Positions 44,014-55,714 of a stretch of DNA of 64,000 bases are shown in pieces. The DNA comes from Balaenoptera acutorostrata (Eukaryota > Chordata > Mammalia > Artiodactyla > Balaenopteridae). The position numbers and the translations under genes were made by a program. Numbering within the stretch: position 1 is the stretch's first letter; the number at the start of each line of letters is the position of its first letter. The notes under the pieces are model-generated. The model made no database searches. It was not told the DNA's origin and was given only the letters and a program-made list of their open reading frames with translations. The stretch covers positions 63,546,405-63,610,404 of the forward strand of contig NC_080067.1 of NCBI RefSeq assembly GCF_949987535.1, written 5' to 3'.

Positions 44014-45284
44014 CTTGTCTTTCTGTGAATGTGGTTTTTGTTCCATAGGCTGTAGGATTGTAGTTCTTCCTGCTTCTGCTGTCTGCCCTCTGGTGGATGA
44101 GGGTATCTAAGAGGCTTGATGGGAGGGACTGGTGGTGGGTAGAGCTGACTGTTGCTCTGGTGGGCAGAGCTCAGTAAAACTTTAATCCACTTGACTGCTG
44201 ATGGTTGGGGCTGGGTTCCCTCCCTGTTGGTTGTTTGGCCTGAGGCAACCCAACACTTGAGCCTATCTGGGCTCTTTGGTGGGGCTAATGACAGACTCTG
44301 GGAGGGCTCACGCCAAGGAGTACTTCCCAGAACTTTTGCTGCCAGTGTCCTTGTCCCCACGGTGAGCCATGCCTCCCCTCACTTCTGCAGGAGACCCTCC
44401 AACACTAGCAGGTAGGTCTGGTTCAGTCTCCCCTGGGGTCACTGCTCCTTCCCCTGGGTCCCGATGCGCACACTACTGTGTGTGTGCCCTCCCGGAGTGG
44501 GGTCTCTGTTTCCCTCAGTCCTGTCGAAGTCCTGCAATCAATTCCCACTAGGCTTCAAAGTCTGATTCTCTAGGAATTCCTCCTCCTGTTGCCGGACCCC
44601 CAGGTTGGGAAGCCTGACGTGGGGCTCAGAACCTTCACTCCAGTGGGTGGACTTCTGTGGTATAAGTGTTCTCCAGTCTGTGACTCACCCACCCACCAGT
44701 GATGGGATTTGATTTTACTATGATTGCGCCCCTCCTACCGTCTCATTGTGGCTTCTCCTTTGTCTTTGGATGTCGGGTATCTTTTTTGGTGAGTTCCAGT
44801 GTCTTCCTGTCAGTGATTGTCCAGCTGCTAGTTGTGATTCTGGTGTTCTCGCAAGAGGGAGTGAGAGCACGTCCTTCTACTCCGCCATTTTGGTTGCTCC
44901 TCCCAAACCAATGTATTTTTAAAAATCCAAGGGAAATGACTGACATCAGTGTTGTGCCATCTGTTTTGGTGAGGGAATAAGGGGAGAAGGAAATGATGGG
45001 GGGGTAGTGAGGGGTTGTTTACCATTCAGAGAATTGTAAACTTTTAGGCCAGTGTTTGCAAGCCAGCTGCTGTTTACATTCACTTAATGTATCCCATTGT
45101 GTCCAGTGGGAGAGTTTACCAGTGTGTGTATGTGCCGTTTGAACTCATGGTCCAGCTTTTCAAACGTTGTCAGTGGCACACTTCAGTCACAGTGGAGAAA
45201 TTTAACAGGAAAATGGTGAGTAATTCTCATCCCCATGCAAGCAATTATTTAAAAATCTACTTTCAGTGAGGTAGGGAGGCAGGG

Positions 45285-45430
45285 TGGGATAATGGCCAGG
45301 GTAGAAGCATATAGACAAGTTCAAATCCTGTTCCCAACCCAGACTAGCCGTGTGACTTTGGTAAGCACTTAATATCCTCAGACTCAGTCTTCTCATCTGT
45401 TCAGTGGGCAGAATAATACTTGTGATGAGT
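45285..45430 (+). repeat. MIR SINE fragment
   Basis: 'ggtagaagcatatagacaag'-like start, then 'cgtgtgactttggtaagcac', 'cagactcagtcttctcatct' and 'gggcagaataatact': the MIR core, + orientation. Confidence 0.75.
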
Positions 45431-45639
45431 TATGTAAAGCGTCTGACAGTCTGGTGGACACAGGATGTTTTTACTGTGGTATTTTGTGTTATCATTTTAA
45501 CCCATATAGCGTTTTGACTCTGTGGAGGTTTTGACCCATTGTTTCAGTCTAAAAAAACTTTTTTTAAATAATCAATTATAGCAACATTGATGACTTTTTT
45601 TTTTCAAAAGTATTTTTCTGGAGATAATTCCATTAAGCA

Positions 45640-47480
45640 AATTTATTTTATTAATGTGTATAGCATGGTTCATCATTCAATAACTACTAAACATCTATGT
45701 GCTAGGCATTGTTTTTCTTAGATGTATGAGTAAACAAAGTAGACATGGGTCTCTGCCCTTGCTGAGTGAATTTTCTACCATGGAGAGGCAGATACTAAAC
45801 ATAAGAAATAAGTAAATGATATGTTAATAGCTATTGAGTTCTATGGAAAAAAGAAGATGTAGATCAGGGGTGGAGGTGCAGGTTGAGGTACGAAATCAGG
45901 TACTCAGGGAAGTGCGTGATCAGGGAAGGCATCACTGGGAGGTGAGATTTGCAAGAAGACTTGAAGGAGGTGAAGGCGTCATCCAAACATGTTTAAGGGA
46001 AGGATATGCTTGGCAGAGGGGCCAGCTGGAGCAGTAGCTCCGGGGTGGGAAAGTACCTGATATGTCAGAGAAGCAGCAAGGGGACCAGTGTGGTTAGAAG
46101 GGAGGGAGGAGGGGGAGACTGGTGGGAGAGGAGGAGAGAGGGGGCCAGATCATCTGAGCCCAGGAGGCGTTGGAAGGGCTTGACTCTAGGGTGAAATGGG
46201 GAGCCATTACAGGGTTTTGAGCAGAGCAATGACCTGCTCTGACCAAAGTTTCAGGGAGATTGTTCCTTGTTTAGCTTAGATGACAGGAGGGCAAGGACAG
46301 AAGTAGGGGCTACTGTGGTAAGCAAGGGGAGAGGGTGATGCTCAGAGGGATGGAGGGTAGCAGTGGGGGTAGTGTGGATGGGCAGATTCTGGATACATTT
46401 GAATGTAAGGCCAATAGAATCTCCTGATGGATAGGATGTGGGGTATGAGGAAATGAGAGTAGCTAAGGCTGCCCCTGAAGTTTTTGTTCTGAGCAATTGA
46501 AGAATGTAGTTGCAATCAACTAAGGTAGGAGGGTGTGGTGAGGTTACAAGTGGTGGTAGGGAAAGATGGTCAGGAGTCTGGTTTGGGGCATGCTGAGTTT
46601 GAAATGCCTATTAGACCTCTGTGGCTGATGTTGAGTAGGAAGCGGGACATATGCAACTCTGGACTTTTGAGAAGTCTGGACTGTAGATATCAAATTGGGA
46701 GTGGTTGGTATCTAAGTGGTATTTAAAGCCATGGGCGTGGGTGGGATCATCAGTGGAGGGAGACAGGAAATAGAAGAGGTCCAGGGACTGAGCCCTTCAA
46801 CGTAAGTTAGGGAGAAGATGAGCTAGCAAAGGAGACTTGGGACGAGTGACCACCACTGTGCACAGAAATCAAGAGAATGGTGCCTGGAAGTGGAAGCCAA
46901 GTGAAGAAAGCATCTTGAGGAGGTGAGAGTGACCAAATAAATGTGATAGGTTAAGTAAGATGAGTTGACTGTGAGATTGATCCACTTGGAGTCATGTGTG
47001 GTCTCCATGGGAACAGTTTGGGAGGAGAGGCATTGCAGAAAATGAATGCAGACAACTCTTTGGGGGAGTTTTGCTACAGAGGAAAGCAAAGAAAGTGGGG
47101 TGGTGACTGATAGGGGAAGTGGGTGGGACTGAGAGAAGTTCTTCCTTTTAAGTATGAGAAATAAGATGGTCAAACAGAAAGTACAGTGTGGAGGATGTAG
47201 GAGGGCGAGGGAAGAAGTGCTGATCCGCTGTTCTTGAGCAGGCAAGAGGTGATGGAATCTGGTGCCAAAGTCAGAGCTGACTTTAGGCAGGGCCTGGAAG
47301 ACCTGTGTGGGGATGGGAGGAAGGCAGAGACCCAAGTGCAGATGCCACGGTGAGGAGACCAGGAGACTGAGTGCCGTGAGTCTGGGAGTTCTTTCCTGCC
47401 ATCGTTTTCTCAGGAAAGTAGGAAGCAAGATGGCCAGCTTAAGAGGGAGTGTGTGGGAGATGGGATTTGAGGAGAGAGGA
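45640..47480 (-). mobile_element. L2 LINE, long decayed copy
   Basis: The + strand carries L2 text throughout ('gatttgcaagaagacttgaa', 'gagcagagcaatgacctgct', 'gtttgaaatgcctattagac', 'ctggaagtggaagccaagtg', 'cagacaactctttgggggag'). On the minus strand the order corresponds to the 5' to 3' direction of the L2 reverse-transcriptase ORF. Stops and indels are frequent, and the open frame at 46823-47428 is a remnant of it. Length about 1.8 kb. Confidence 0.75.
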
Positions 47481-48837
47481 GAAGGTAAGAAGAGTCACCC
47501 AGTTGAACTCTTTCCAAACTTTGACATTTTCCTTTCTATTTTAATGAACTTACTTTGTTAACAATTCTGTAAATTTTATAAGGACAGTCTGAGTCATCAG
47601 TTTTTCAGTCCTCATCAATTTTTCTCTATTATAACTTTTGCTATTGCAAATTTCCCTCTGCAGCCATTATTTCCACTGGGTCCAGCTTTACCAGGTCAAA
47701 TTTTGCAAATCTAAATTTTGTCAAGACGATTTTGTTCTTCTTTATCAATTTTTAACCGATAGCAAATTTTACTATGAGCAGTGTTAGCCATTGTCTTGGA
47801 AATTTCTCTCAAGCCTACTGTTTCCCAGGTCAGTTTTTGCCGTTCTTTTAGTATTAAATGTGCTCTTTAGTCTGTTGTTAATCTCTAAGACATTTTTTTC
47901 ACCTGGCACAGTTTTTGCGATTATGTTAATTATTTGCAGAAATATTAATTATGGACTGGATACAATTATCAGTAGAGCAAAGGCTTAGGACCTGGGTGCC
48001 CGCTGAAGTTAAAACGGCAAAATAGAAACACCCGGCCAAGGAATCCTGCACATGGTAGGTTTCAGTAAATGTTCGCTTCCTTTCTGTTTCCCTTTCAGAG
48101 AACTGGGCCTGGGAAGGCTGTACTGCCTGGATTCCACTTTTCTAAACTCAGTGGGCAAACTCAAACAGGGCGCCTACTGAGAATCAGTAGTTTAGTTCCA
48201 CAGGGCAAAATACTAAAATTAACCATCGGTGCCTAAAGTTCTGATTCCTTAAGATGATTACCAGGCGGCATTATTGGTTATGTGGTGCAAGTAAAGGAAA
48301 AATACGTCAGTCCTTTGTGAGCCCTGAAGTGCTGGCTAGGTGAGGTATTACCTTAAGGTGCCCTGTAAGGAAATGTAAAGAACCATTCAAACCTTGGTCT
48401 GCTTTTGAATACCCACACGGAGTGAAGCAGCTATTTGAGGAAATTAATATTCATGTTTAAAAAGTGGCGGGGGCATAGGAGACATAAAAAGGGTTTGAGT
48501 TATGCGAGAGGTGGGAAGAGGAGCCGCAGTTCACCACTAGGTAGACAGAACTTTTTACTGCGTATAGAGTAACAGTGAAACAGGAAAGAAAGAGATAACA
48601 GCTTGATTTCACAGAGAAAAGAGAATCCCACCAAGGTTAAGTGCTGCCTCAGGTGGAAAGAGAGGGCAGTGAAGAGGGAGAGCTTGTCCCCAACTCCACT
48701 TGGCTGGCTTCAGCCCAAATGTCAGGTAAGAGAAACATTTCCTGACCACCTGTAGATGAAGGAGACCCAGTCACTCTCATACGTTACTTGCCTTGTTCTT
48801 CTAGCACTTTGCATTGCTGCACATGGCATTCTTATTT

Positions 48838-49133
48838 AAATATTTATTTATTTATTTATTTATTTATGGCTGTGTTGGGTCTTCGTTTCTGTGCGAGGGC
48901 TTTCTCTAGTTGCGGCAAACGGGGGCCACTCTTCATCGCGGTGCGCGGGCCGCTCACTATCGCGGCCTCTCTCTTGTTGCGGAGCACAGGCTCCAGACGC
49001 ACAGGCTCAGCAATTGTGGCTCACGGGCCCAGTTGCTCCGTGGCATGTGGGATCTTCCCAGACCAGGGCTCGAACCCGTGTCCCCTGCATTGGCAGGCAG
49101 ATTCTCAACCACTGTGCCACCAGGGAAGCCCAA
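48838..49133 (-). mobile_element. CHR-type SINE, young subfamily
   Basis: A minus-strand SINE with (AAAT)n tail, flanked by the 12-bp duplication GCATTCTTATTT at 48826-48837 and 49134-49145. Confidence 0.95.
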
Positions 49134-49303
49134 GCATTCTTATTTGTTAAGGTATTTGTTGAGCTCTCACAGAAATCTAAGCTCTTCAAGGGCTTGATTT
49201 AATTACCACTGTCCTGCACTAGAACAGTACCTGTACTTAGTAGGTGCTCAAATATTTGACAAAAAAAAAAAAGAAGACCCTAAAACAAATATATTTTAAT
49301 ACT

Positions 49304-49309
49304 TTTATT
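49304..49309 (-). terminator. PEX5L: Candidate PEX5L polyadenylation signal (AATAAA)
   Basis: AATAAA on the minus strand, with a T12 run on that strand 30-45 nt downstream. Chosen because the low-repeat AT-rich sequence starts here and a SINE lies just beyond. Confidence 0.4.
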
Positions 49310-52300
49310 CTTAAAAAAAAAATCACAAAATCCAATTTCAGGTTAAATAATATTTTAGTCTTTAAAAATTAACAAAGGAGGAAGATTTTTGTTTTGTATC
49401 TAAAAGTGCATTCCTATTTCCAGGTAACTTGTGCAAAATCATAGGTAGTGATATTCAATAAAAGGACCTTTTAACCAGTAGTACAAATTGGATTCCATTT
49501 GATTTTAAGCAATTCTGATCCCCATATCCCATTTTGAAAGATTTCTGAAAAGACCTTGAAGCCACAGAGAAAGTTTATTTGAAAACATAGTTTAAAATTG
49601 CACAAATATACAATTTAATAATGTGAAAAAGGGAAGGCATGCTTCCAATAGTAGTACAAAAATACTACCTTAATCTTGGTACTTTGCAAATTATAAGCCA
49701 ATGGAGTAAATTAAACACATCAGTATGATAAGAGATTTTTATGATAGTAATTTTATTTCAAAGAGCAACGCAGGGGAATACTAAGATGAAATCTTAATAC
49801 CCAACAGAGTTGTGCTATGATATATAATATTTCACTAAATACACAGGTACATTATCATGTAGTATGCCAATAACTTATGCCCCTGCTTCCACTGCCATTA
49901 ATTTACTATAGGTCACTTAATTTGGATTGGTTTTAATTTAAAAACTCAATGTAAACATTTAAGGTTAAATTTTTTTGTTATCTACTTCAGCTTAAAAATG
50001 AAATCCCAATATTTTAAACATTATTGAGCATGATACGGAAGCATCACAGAATTTGTCTCAAACAGTATTTTAGATTAGATATGCAATATTCATAGATATA
50101 CAAAATATATAGAAATATCTTTTCTAAATAGTTAATAAATGCTTGTTATAGTTTGTAAAAAGTTTACTAAATTAATCAGGTTTATTTTCAACAAATGTAA
50201 ACAAATTTGGGCAATGAAAATTGAAGAGGGTTTGGGTTAGATGATATGGGGATGGGGAATTGAAAATAATTGGTAAAATTTAGGTTTGCTATATTTCCTT
50301 TATCTACTGGCTAACACATTCAGTCATGAACATATTTCTCACATGGCACAATTCTTTTGTGGTATTTTTATGTATCTCAGTGAAATACTCATCGAGTGTG
50401 TATATTCCTTAGTTCTTTTTGTGTCGTACCATTTCCCTCTCCAAGAAATTCAAAGAAAAAGACACACACACACAGACATTTTATTGGTGAGCAAAGAACT
50501 GCCTCATTCTTTTTTTCATCTTAATATTATTTTCAGTGCAGGTTTCTAAAAGTGTCCCAATGAGCCTGTCAGGGTTTTGCTGTGACATTCTACAATGCTA
50601 CAAGAGAATTCTCTCTTGGAGAGCAGTCCTAACAGTTCTGAGATTGAGGATTGGGGCACTTGTTTCCAGAGTGTTATTTTGGTATTTCTGCAGAGGGTAC
50701 AGGTAGCGGAAACTTTATTCAAGGCAAAATGGAGAGTTAGTTATGTGAAATCTCACACTTTTGTTTTCTGTTTTTTTCTCCTCTTAGCTGTTTAATGCCT
50801 CCACACAATGGTCTTGGCTGGGTGCTTGGAGGATTCTGTCTTGGAGCTCATCTGCATGTGTGTTGGGGTGTATGAAGTGGTGACAAAGCTGTCGCTAACT
50901 TAAGACGCCCCCATTGTCTTACTGAGCTTTGTTCCCTCCATTTCTGGTTTCCTTGTCCTTATTTTTTCTGGAAGCCGGGGCCACAGAAAAGGTCAGTGAG
51001 AGGACTTTAGAGTTGGTTCTGAGTGACCGTGAAATCGCCTCATCAACCCTGAATTTCAGTGCTTTTAGACAGATTGACCAAGTCCAGTTTCTCAAAGGAT
51101 GTGGGCCCAAGTAGCTCACTTACCATACAAATAGGGCCATGTTGAGGACAGTGGTGTGACAGACACCCCACACACTATGTGACATTTGTGGAAATTAAGG
51201 CCCCATATCCACTTTGCCTTACGATGGTTTTCATATACCTGACGTTACCTTAACCTCCCCACCTTATTTAGAATGTCAGCATTTCTAAATTAGAAAAACT
51301 CGAAATGCACTATTCAGAATTTAGAACCCCAAACTGTGCTGAGGCAATCAACATGATTTTGTTCAGTAGCATTCAGACACATGGATTTTGTTTCTATTTT
51401 GCATCTGTTGTGCCTCAACTGGTTTTTAAAAATCGTTTGGTTGTCTAAATATCTGGACTCCTCACAGGATTAGTTTGGCACTGGCTGCAACACTGCATAA
51501 ACCAGCCATGTGAATCTCAAGGATAGGATATTTAAAAGCAAGTAGAAAAACTAGAACACAAAGTTCATGAACAAAAGTTCCTTGTTCAGAAGCAAGGAAA
51601 AATAATAAGCTAACCTATGAGACTTAATCATGCACTGGGTAAATTTACATTCAGTAAAGTTATTTTGCATGCTTTGGTTAATATCTGAGTAGGCAGATTT
51701 GCAAGTGCTAATGCATGCTTTATTTTGGTACATGAGGTTATATGTTTTACTTTTTAAAAACTGCCTTTTTACAAACCTTATGCCAGAGTTCATCTACAAA
51801 CCCTCTTTAAAAATATATAGATCTGTCTACTTCTTAGTTCAAAACAGTTTAATTTCAACCAGTTCTATAAATACTGAAATGATAAGGAAATGGTGCAGTA
51901 AAATCTGGCGAGGGAATACATTTGAAATTATTTTACAAAGTTGAAATCATGCATTGCATGTGTAATAATTTCTAAAACAGAAGGCCTCAAAAAGATGGCA
52001 CACAAATTAAGCCTTCAGAATATCCTGTTACTAGAATGCTTCTAGAAGCATTTCAAGCAATAAAACAACAACCACAACAACAACTTATTACAGTCCAGTT
52101 GATTCAGGGACAAATGAGAAAGGGACACAAAACAACCATCTTGCTTTTTCTCTCTATTCCCAAGGAGCTCACAGACAAAGTTTATGGTACAGAGTTTGGG
52201 AGCTCCTGTTATAAGTAGGACCAGCTACAGTTGTATTCAAGTCTTGCTTGTATAGCACAAATATACTAGAAAGATTTATCTAATATTAATATCTAGACAT

Positions 52301-53108
52301 GGTGCTAAGATTTAACATAATAGTTCCTTCAAAGAAAAGAATGAGGCAAGTGGCAGAAACCTCTGAAAGTGAGTGGGTACTGGACATTCCAACCCAGTTA
52401 AGTATCACAAATTTGCCATTCTAGTTGAAACACAGATCAACTGAGAAAGCACAGCTCATAGTTTTCTACTAACGTTTCCTGGTGGATAAGATCTGCCTTT
52501 CTTTCAAGGAGTCATGGGAAGTGAGCTTGGGAGAAAGCAAAGGGAATGATGACTCAATATGATTGGCCCAGTAAGTGGATGCCTTATTTCTCCTTTTCCC
52601 TAACCCTACTCCACCTCACTGTGAAGGTACAGGAGCACATGGAAATAGCTCACTAGACACACTTATATTTTGAAATTCAGCAATGATCACTGGCCTTCTC
52701 TGCATTTTCATCCCATTGACTAGTGAAATTGGTCCTCGAAAGTCACGTTTATGAAATTGAGTGGTCATTCTAGTAAAGTATTACTATCCTCTAAGAGATC
52801 TTAGGCTATTTATTACTCAGTAACACAAGAAAAAGATACTCAACATCTTCCAGAATGCCCTAGAAGGTAACCCAAAATACCCTACCCTTTCAAATGGAAA
52901 GAGTAATTTAAATGACAATTTCACACCATGAAGATAAGATACCAGAAAACAGTGCTGCCTTAAAAAATGTGTCACAGTTAAAAAATGTATACAATAAAGA
53001 CTGTTCTAAAATCTTGCTACTTTATTTTTGGTGGTGCCCTGATTTCTATAAACTTTCACGTGCTTTCTAGTAACTGTTTTTACTAAATTTTGTTAAAAAG
53101 TATCATTG

Positions 53109-53437
53109 TATAAATGAATTTATTTACAAAACAGAAACAGACTTAGATTTTGAGAACAAACTTATGGTTACCAAAGGGGAAACGTGGCAGGAGGGATAAA
53201 TTAGGAGCTTGGGATTAAAATACACACACTACTATATATAAAATAGATACCCAAAAAGGACCTACTGTATAGCACAGGGAGCTCCACTCAATGTTCTGTA
53301 GTAAGCTATATGAGAAAAGAATCTGAAAAAGAATGAATATATGTGTAACTGAATCACTGTGCTGTACACCTGAAACTAACACAACATTGTAAATCAACTA
53401 TACTCCAATAAAATTAATAAAATAAAAATAAAATTCA
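53109..53437 (+). mobile_element. L1 3' end, first of three in tandem
   Basis: L1 3'UTR text ('ggacctactgtatagcacag', 'aatcaactatactccaataa') with an A-rich tail. A duplication AAAAAGTATCATTG / AAAAAGTATTATTG lies at 53095-53108 and 53438-53451 with one mismatch. Confidence 0.85.
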
Positions 53438-53451
53438 AAAAAGTATTATTG

Positions 53452-55405
53452 AAGGAAAGGTATCCCATGTTCTTGGATTAGAAGAATTAATATTGTTAAA
53501 ACTGCCATACTACCCAAAGCAATCTACAAATTTAATGTGATCCCTATGTAATTACCCATGATATTTTTCACAGAACTAGAACAAATAATCCTAAAATGTA
53601 CATGGAACTGTAAAAGACCCAGAGTTGCCAAAGCAATACTGAGGAAAAAGAACAAAGCAGGAGGCATAACCCTCCCAGACTTCAGACAATATTACAAAGC
53701 TACAGTAATCAAAACATCATGGTATTGGCACAAAAACAGACATAGGGATCAATGGAACAGAACAGAGAGCCCAGAAATAAACCCACACACCTACAGTCAA
53801 TCTTTGACAAAGGAGGCAAGAGTATAAAATGGAAAAAAGACAGTCTCTTCAACCAGTGGTGCTGGGAAAATTGGACAGCCACATGTAAATCCATGAAGTT
53901 AGAACACACCTTCTCACCATGCACAAAAATAAACTCAAAATGGCTTATAGACTTAAATATAAGACATGACACCATAAAACTCCTAGAAGAGAACATAGGC
54001 AATGCATTCTGTAACATCATACCAATGTTTTCTTAGGTCCGTCTCCCAAAGCAATAGAAATAAAAGCAAAAATAAACAAATAGGACCTAATCAAACTTAT
54101 ACGTTTTTGCACAGCAAAGGAAACCATAAGCAAAGCGAAAAGACAACCTACAGACTAGGAGAAAATATTTGCAAGTGATGTGACCAACAAGGACTTAATT
54201 TCCAAAATGTACAAACAGATCATACAACTCAACAACAAAAGAAACAACCCAATCGAACAATGGGCAGAAGACCTAAATAGACATTTCTCCAAAGAAGACA
54301 TCCAGATGACCAACAGGCACATGAAAAGATACTCAACATCACTAATTATTAGAGAAATGCAAATCAAAACTATAATGAGGTACCACTTCACACCAGTCAG
54401 AATGGCCATCACTGAAAAATCTACAAATAACAAATGCTGGAGAGGGTGTAGAGAAAAGAGAACCCTCTTGCACCGCTGGTGGGCATGTAAGTTGGTGCAG
54501 CCACTGTGGAGAACAGTATGGAGGTTCCTCAAAAAACTAAAAACAGAGTTACCATATGATCCAGCAATCCCACTCCTGGGCATATATCCGGAGAAGACTA
54601 TAATCCAAAAAGATACATGCACCCCTATGTTCACAGTAGCACTATTCACAATGGCCAAGACATGGAAACAACCTAAATGTCCATATAAAGAAGATGTGTT
54701 ACATGTATACAGTGGAATACTACTCAGCCATAAAAAAGAACGAAATAATGCCATTTGCAGCAACATGGATGGACACAGATTATCATACAAAGTGAAGTAA
54801 ATCAGAGAAAGACAAATACCATATGATATCAGTTATATGTCGAATCTAAAATATGACACAAGGGGAGGAAGGGATAGTTAGGGAGTTTGGGATTGACATG
54901 TACACACTTCCGTATTTAAAATGGATAACCAGGGCTTCCCTGGTGGCGCAGTGGTTGAGAGTCTGCCTGCCAATGCAGGGGACACGGGTTCGAGCCCTGG
55001 TCTGGGAGGATCCCACATGCCGTGTTGCGACTAGGCCCGTGCGCCACAATTGCTGAGCCTGTGTGTCTGGAGCCTGTGCTCCACAACAAGACAGGCCACA
55101 ATAGTGAGAGGCCCACGCACTGCGATGAAGAGTGGCCCCCACTTGCCACAACTAGAGAAAGCCCTCGCACAGAAACGACCCAACGCAGCCATAAACAAAT
55201 AAATAAAATTAAAATGGATAACCAGCAAGGGCCTACTGTATAGCACAGGGAACTCTGTTCAATATTATGTAACAACCTAAATGGGAAAAGAATTTGAAAA
55301 AAAATAGATACATGTGCTTGTATAACTGAATCACTTTGCTGTACACCTGAAACTATCATAATATTGTTAATCAACTATACTCCAATATAAAATAAAAAGT
55401 AAAAA
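53452..55405 (+). mobile_element. L1 ORF2 C-terminus and 3'UTR, second of three in tandem
   Basis: Starts inside ORF2 and reads [20 protein letters not shown] (53558) on to the knuckle region [19 protein letters not shown] (54438-54494). Several stops and frame changes separate the pieces (53558-53827, 53752-54036, 54180-54800). Interrupted by a CHR SINE (54933-55208). It lies antisense to the inferred PEX5L transcript. Confidence 0.88.
54933..55208 (+). mobile_element. CHR-type SINE, young subfamily, inside L1
   Basis: A plus-strand copy: GGCTTCCCTGGTGGCGCAGT (A-box region), GGTTCGAGCCC (B-box), tail AAATAAATAAAATT. The exact 17-bp duplication TTAAAATGGATAACCAG lies at 54916-54932 and 55209-55225. 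Confidence 0.97.
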
Positions 55406-55410
55406 AAAAT

Positions 55411-55714
55411 GGGAAAAAAGATACAAATCAAAAGAGAAACAGACTCACAGACATAGAGATAAGACTTGTGGTTGCAAAGCGAGGTGGTTGGAGAGGGATG
55501 AATTAGGAGTTTGGGGTTAGCAGATGCAAACTATTATATGTAGAATGGATAAACAACAAGGTCCTACTGTATAGCACAGGGAACTATATTCAATACCCTG
55601 TGATAAATGATAATGGCAAAGGATATAAAGAATGTATACATATGTATAACAATCACTTTGCTGTACAGGAGAAACCAACAGATCATTGTAAATCAACTAT
55701 ACGTCAATTAAAAA
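55411..55714 (+). mobile_element. L1 3' end, third of three in tandem
   Basis: L1 3'UTR text ('caaggtcctactgtatagca', 'atcactttgctgtacaggag') ending in poly(A), then 'agtattgaaaaactcc'. The 3' flank resembles the flanks of the first copy, so all three may have used the same A-rich target. Confidence 0.8.

Larger units (their letters stand above)
39022..44904 (-). mobile_element. Full-length L1 retrotransposon, coding frames broken
   Basis: About 5.9 kb with the canonical start GGGAGGAGCAACCAAAATGG on the minus strand, a 5'UTR (44904-44014), ORF1, a short spacer, ORF2, a 3'UTR and an A-rich tail with AATAAA. Both ORFs carry frameshifts, so it cannot move itself. Compared with the other LINEs in the window it is well preserved. 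Confidence 0.92.
37253..44905 (-). mobile_element. L1 insertion unit including a 3'-transduced segment
   Basis: The exact 15-bp duplication AACCAATGTATTTTT lies at 37238-37252 and 44906-44920. On the minus strand the unit runs: L1 5' end (44904), L1 body, the L1's own A-rich tail (39023-39044), then about 1.4 kb of other sequence, AATAAA repeats, and a terminal poly(A) (T run up to 37258). A CHR SINE (37753-38071) inserted later. Confidence 0.85.
44921..49270. other. Spacer between the L1 unit and the PEX5L 3' end
   Basis: Holds a MIR, the long L2 copy (to about 47480) and a CHR SINE (48838-49133). About 47.5-48.8 kb shows nothing I recognise. No exon of either gene is apparent. Confidence 0.7.

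Noticed and set aside
44010..44415. Open frames over the L1 5' region on both strands (116 and 87 codons)
   Set aside because: They lie in the L1 5'UTR; the + strand frame has no counterpart I know and no splice or promoter support.
46823..47428. 201-codon minus-strand open frame
   Set aside because: A remnant of the L2 reverse-transcriptase region, with no start context and homologous sequence on both sides.
54933..55020. tRNA-like A-box and B-box sequences (also in the other SINEs)
   Set aside because: They are the tRNA-derived heads of CHR SINEs; there is no full cloverleaf and each is inside a retroposed unit.
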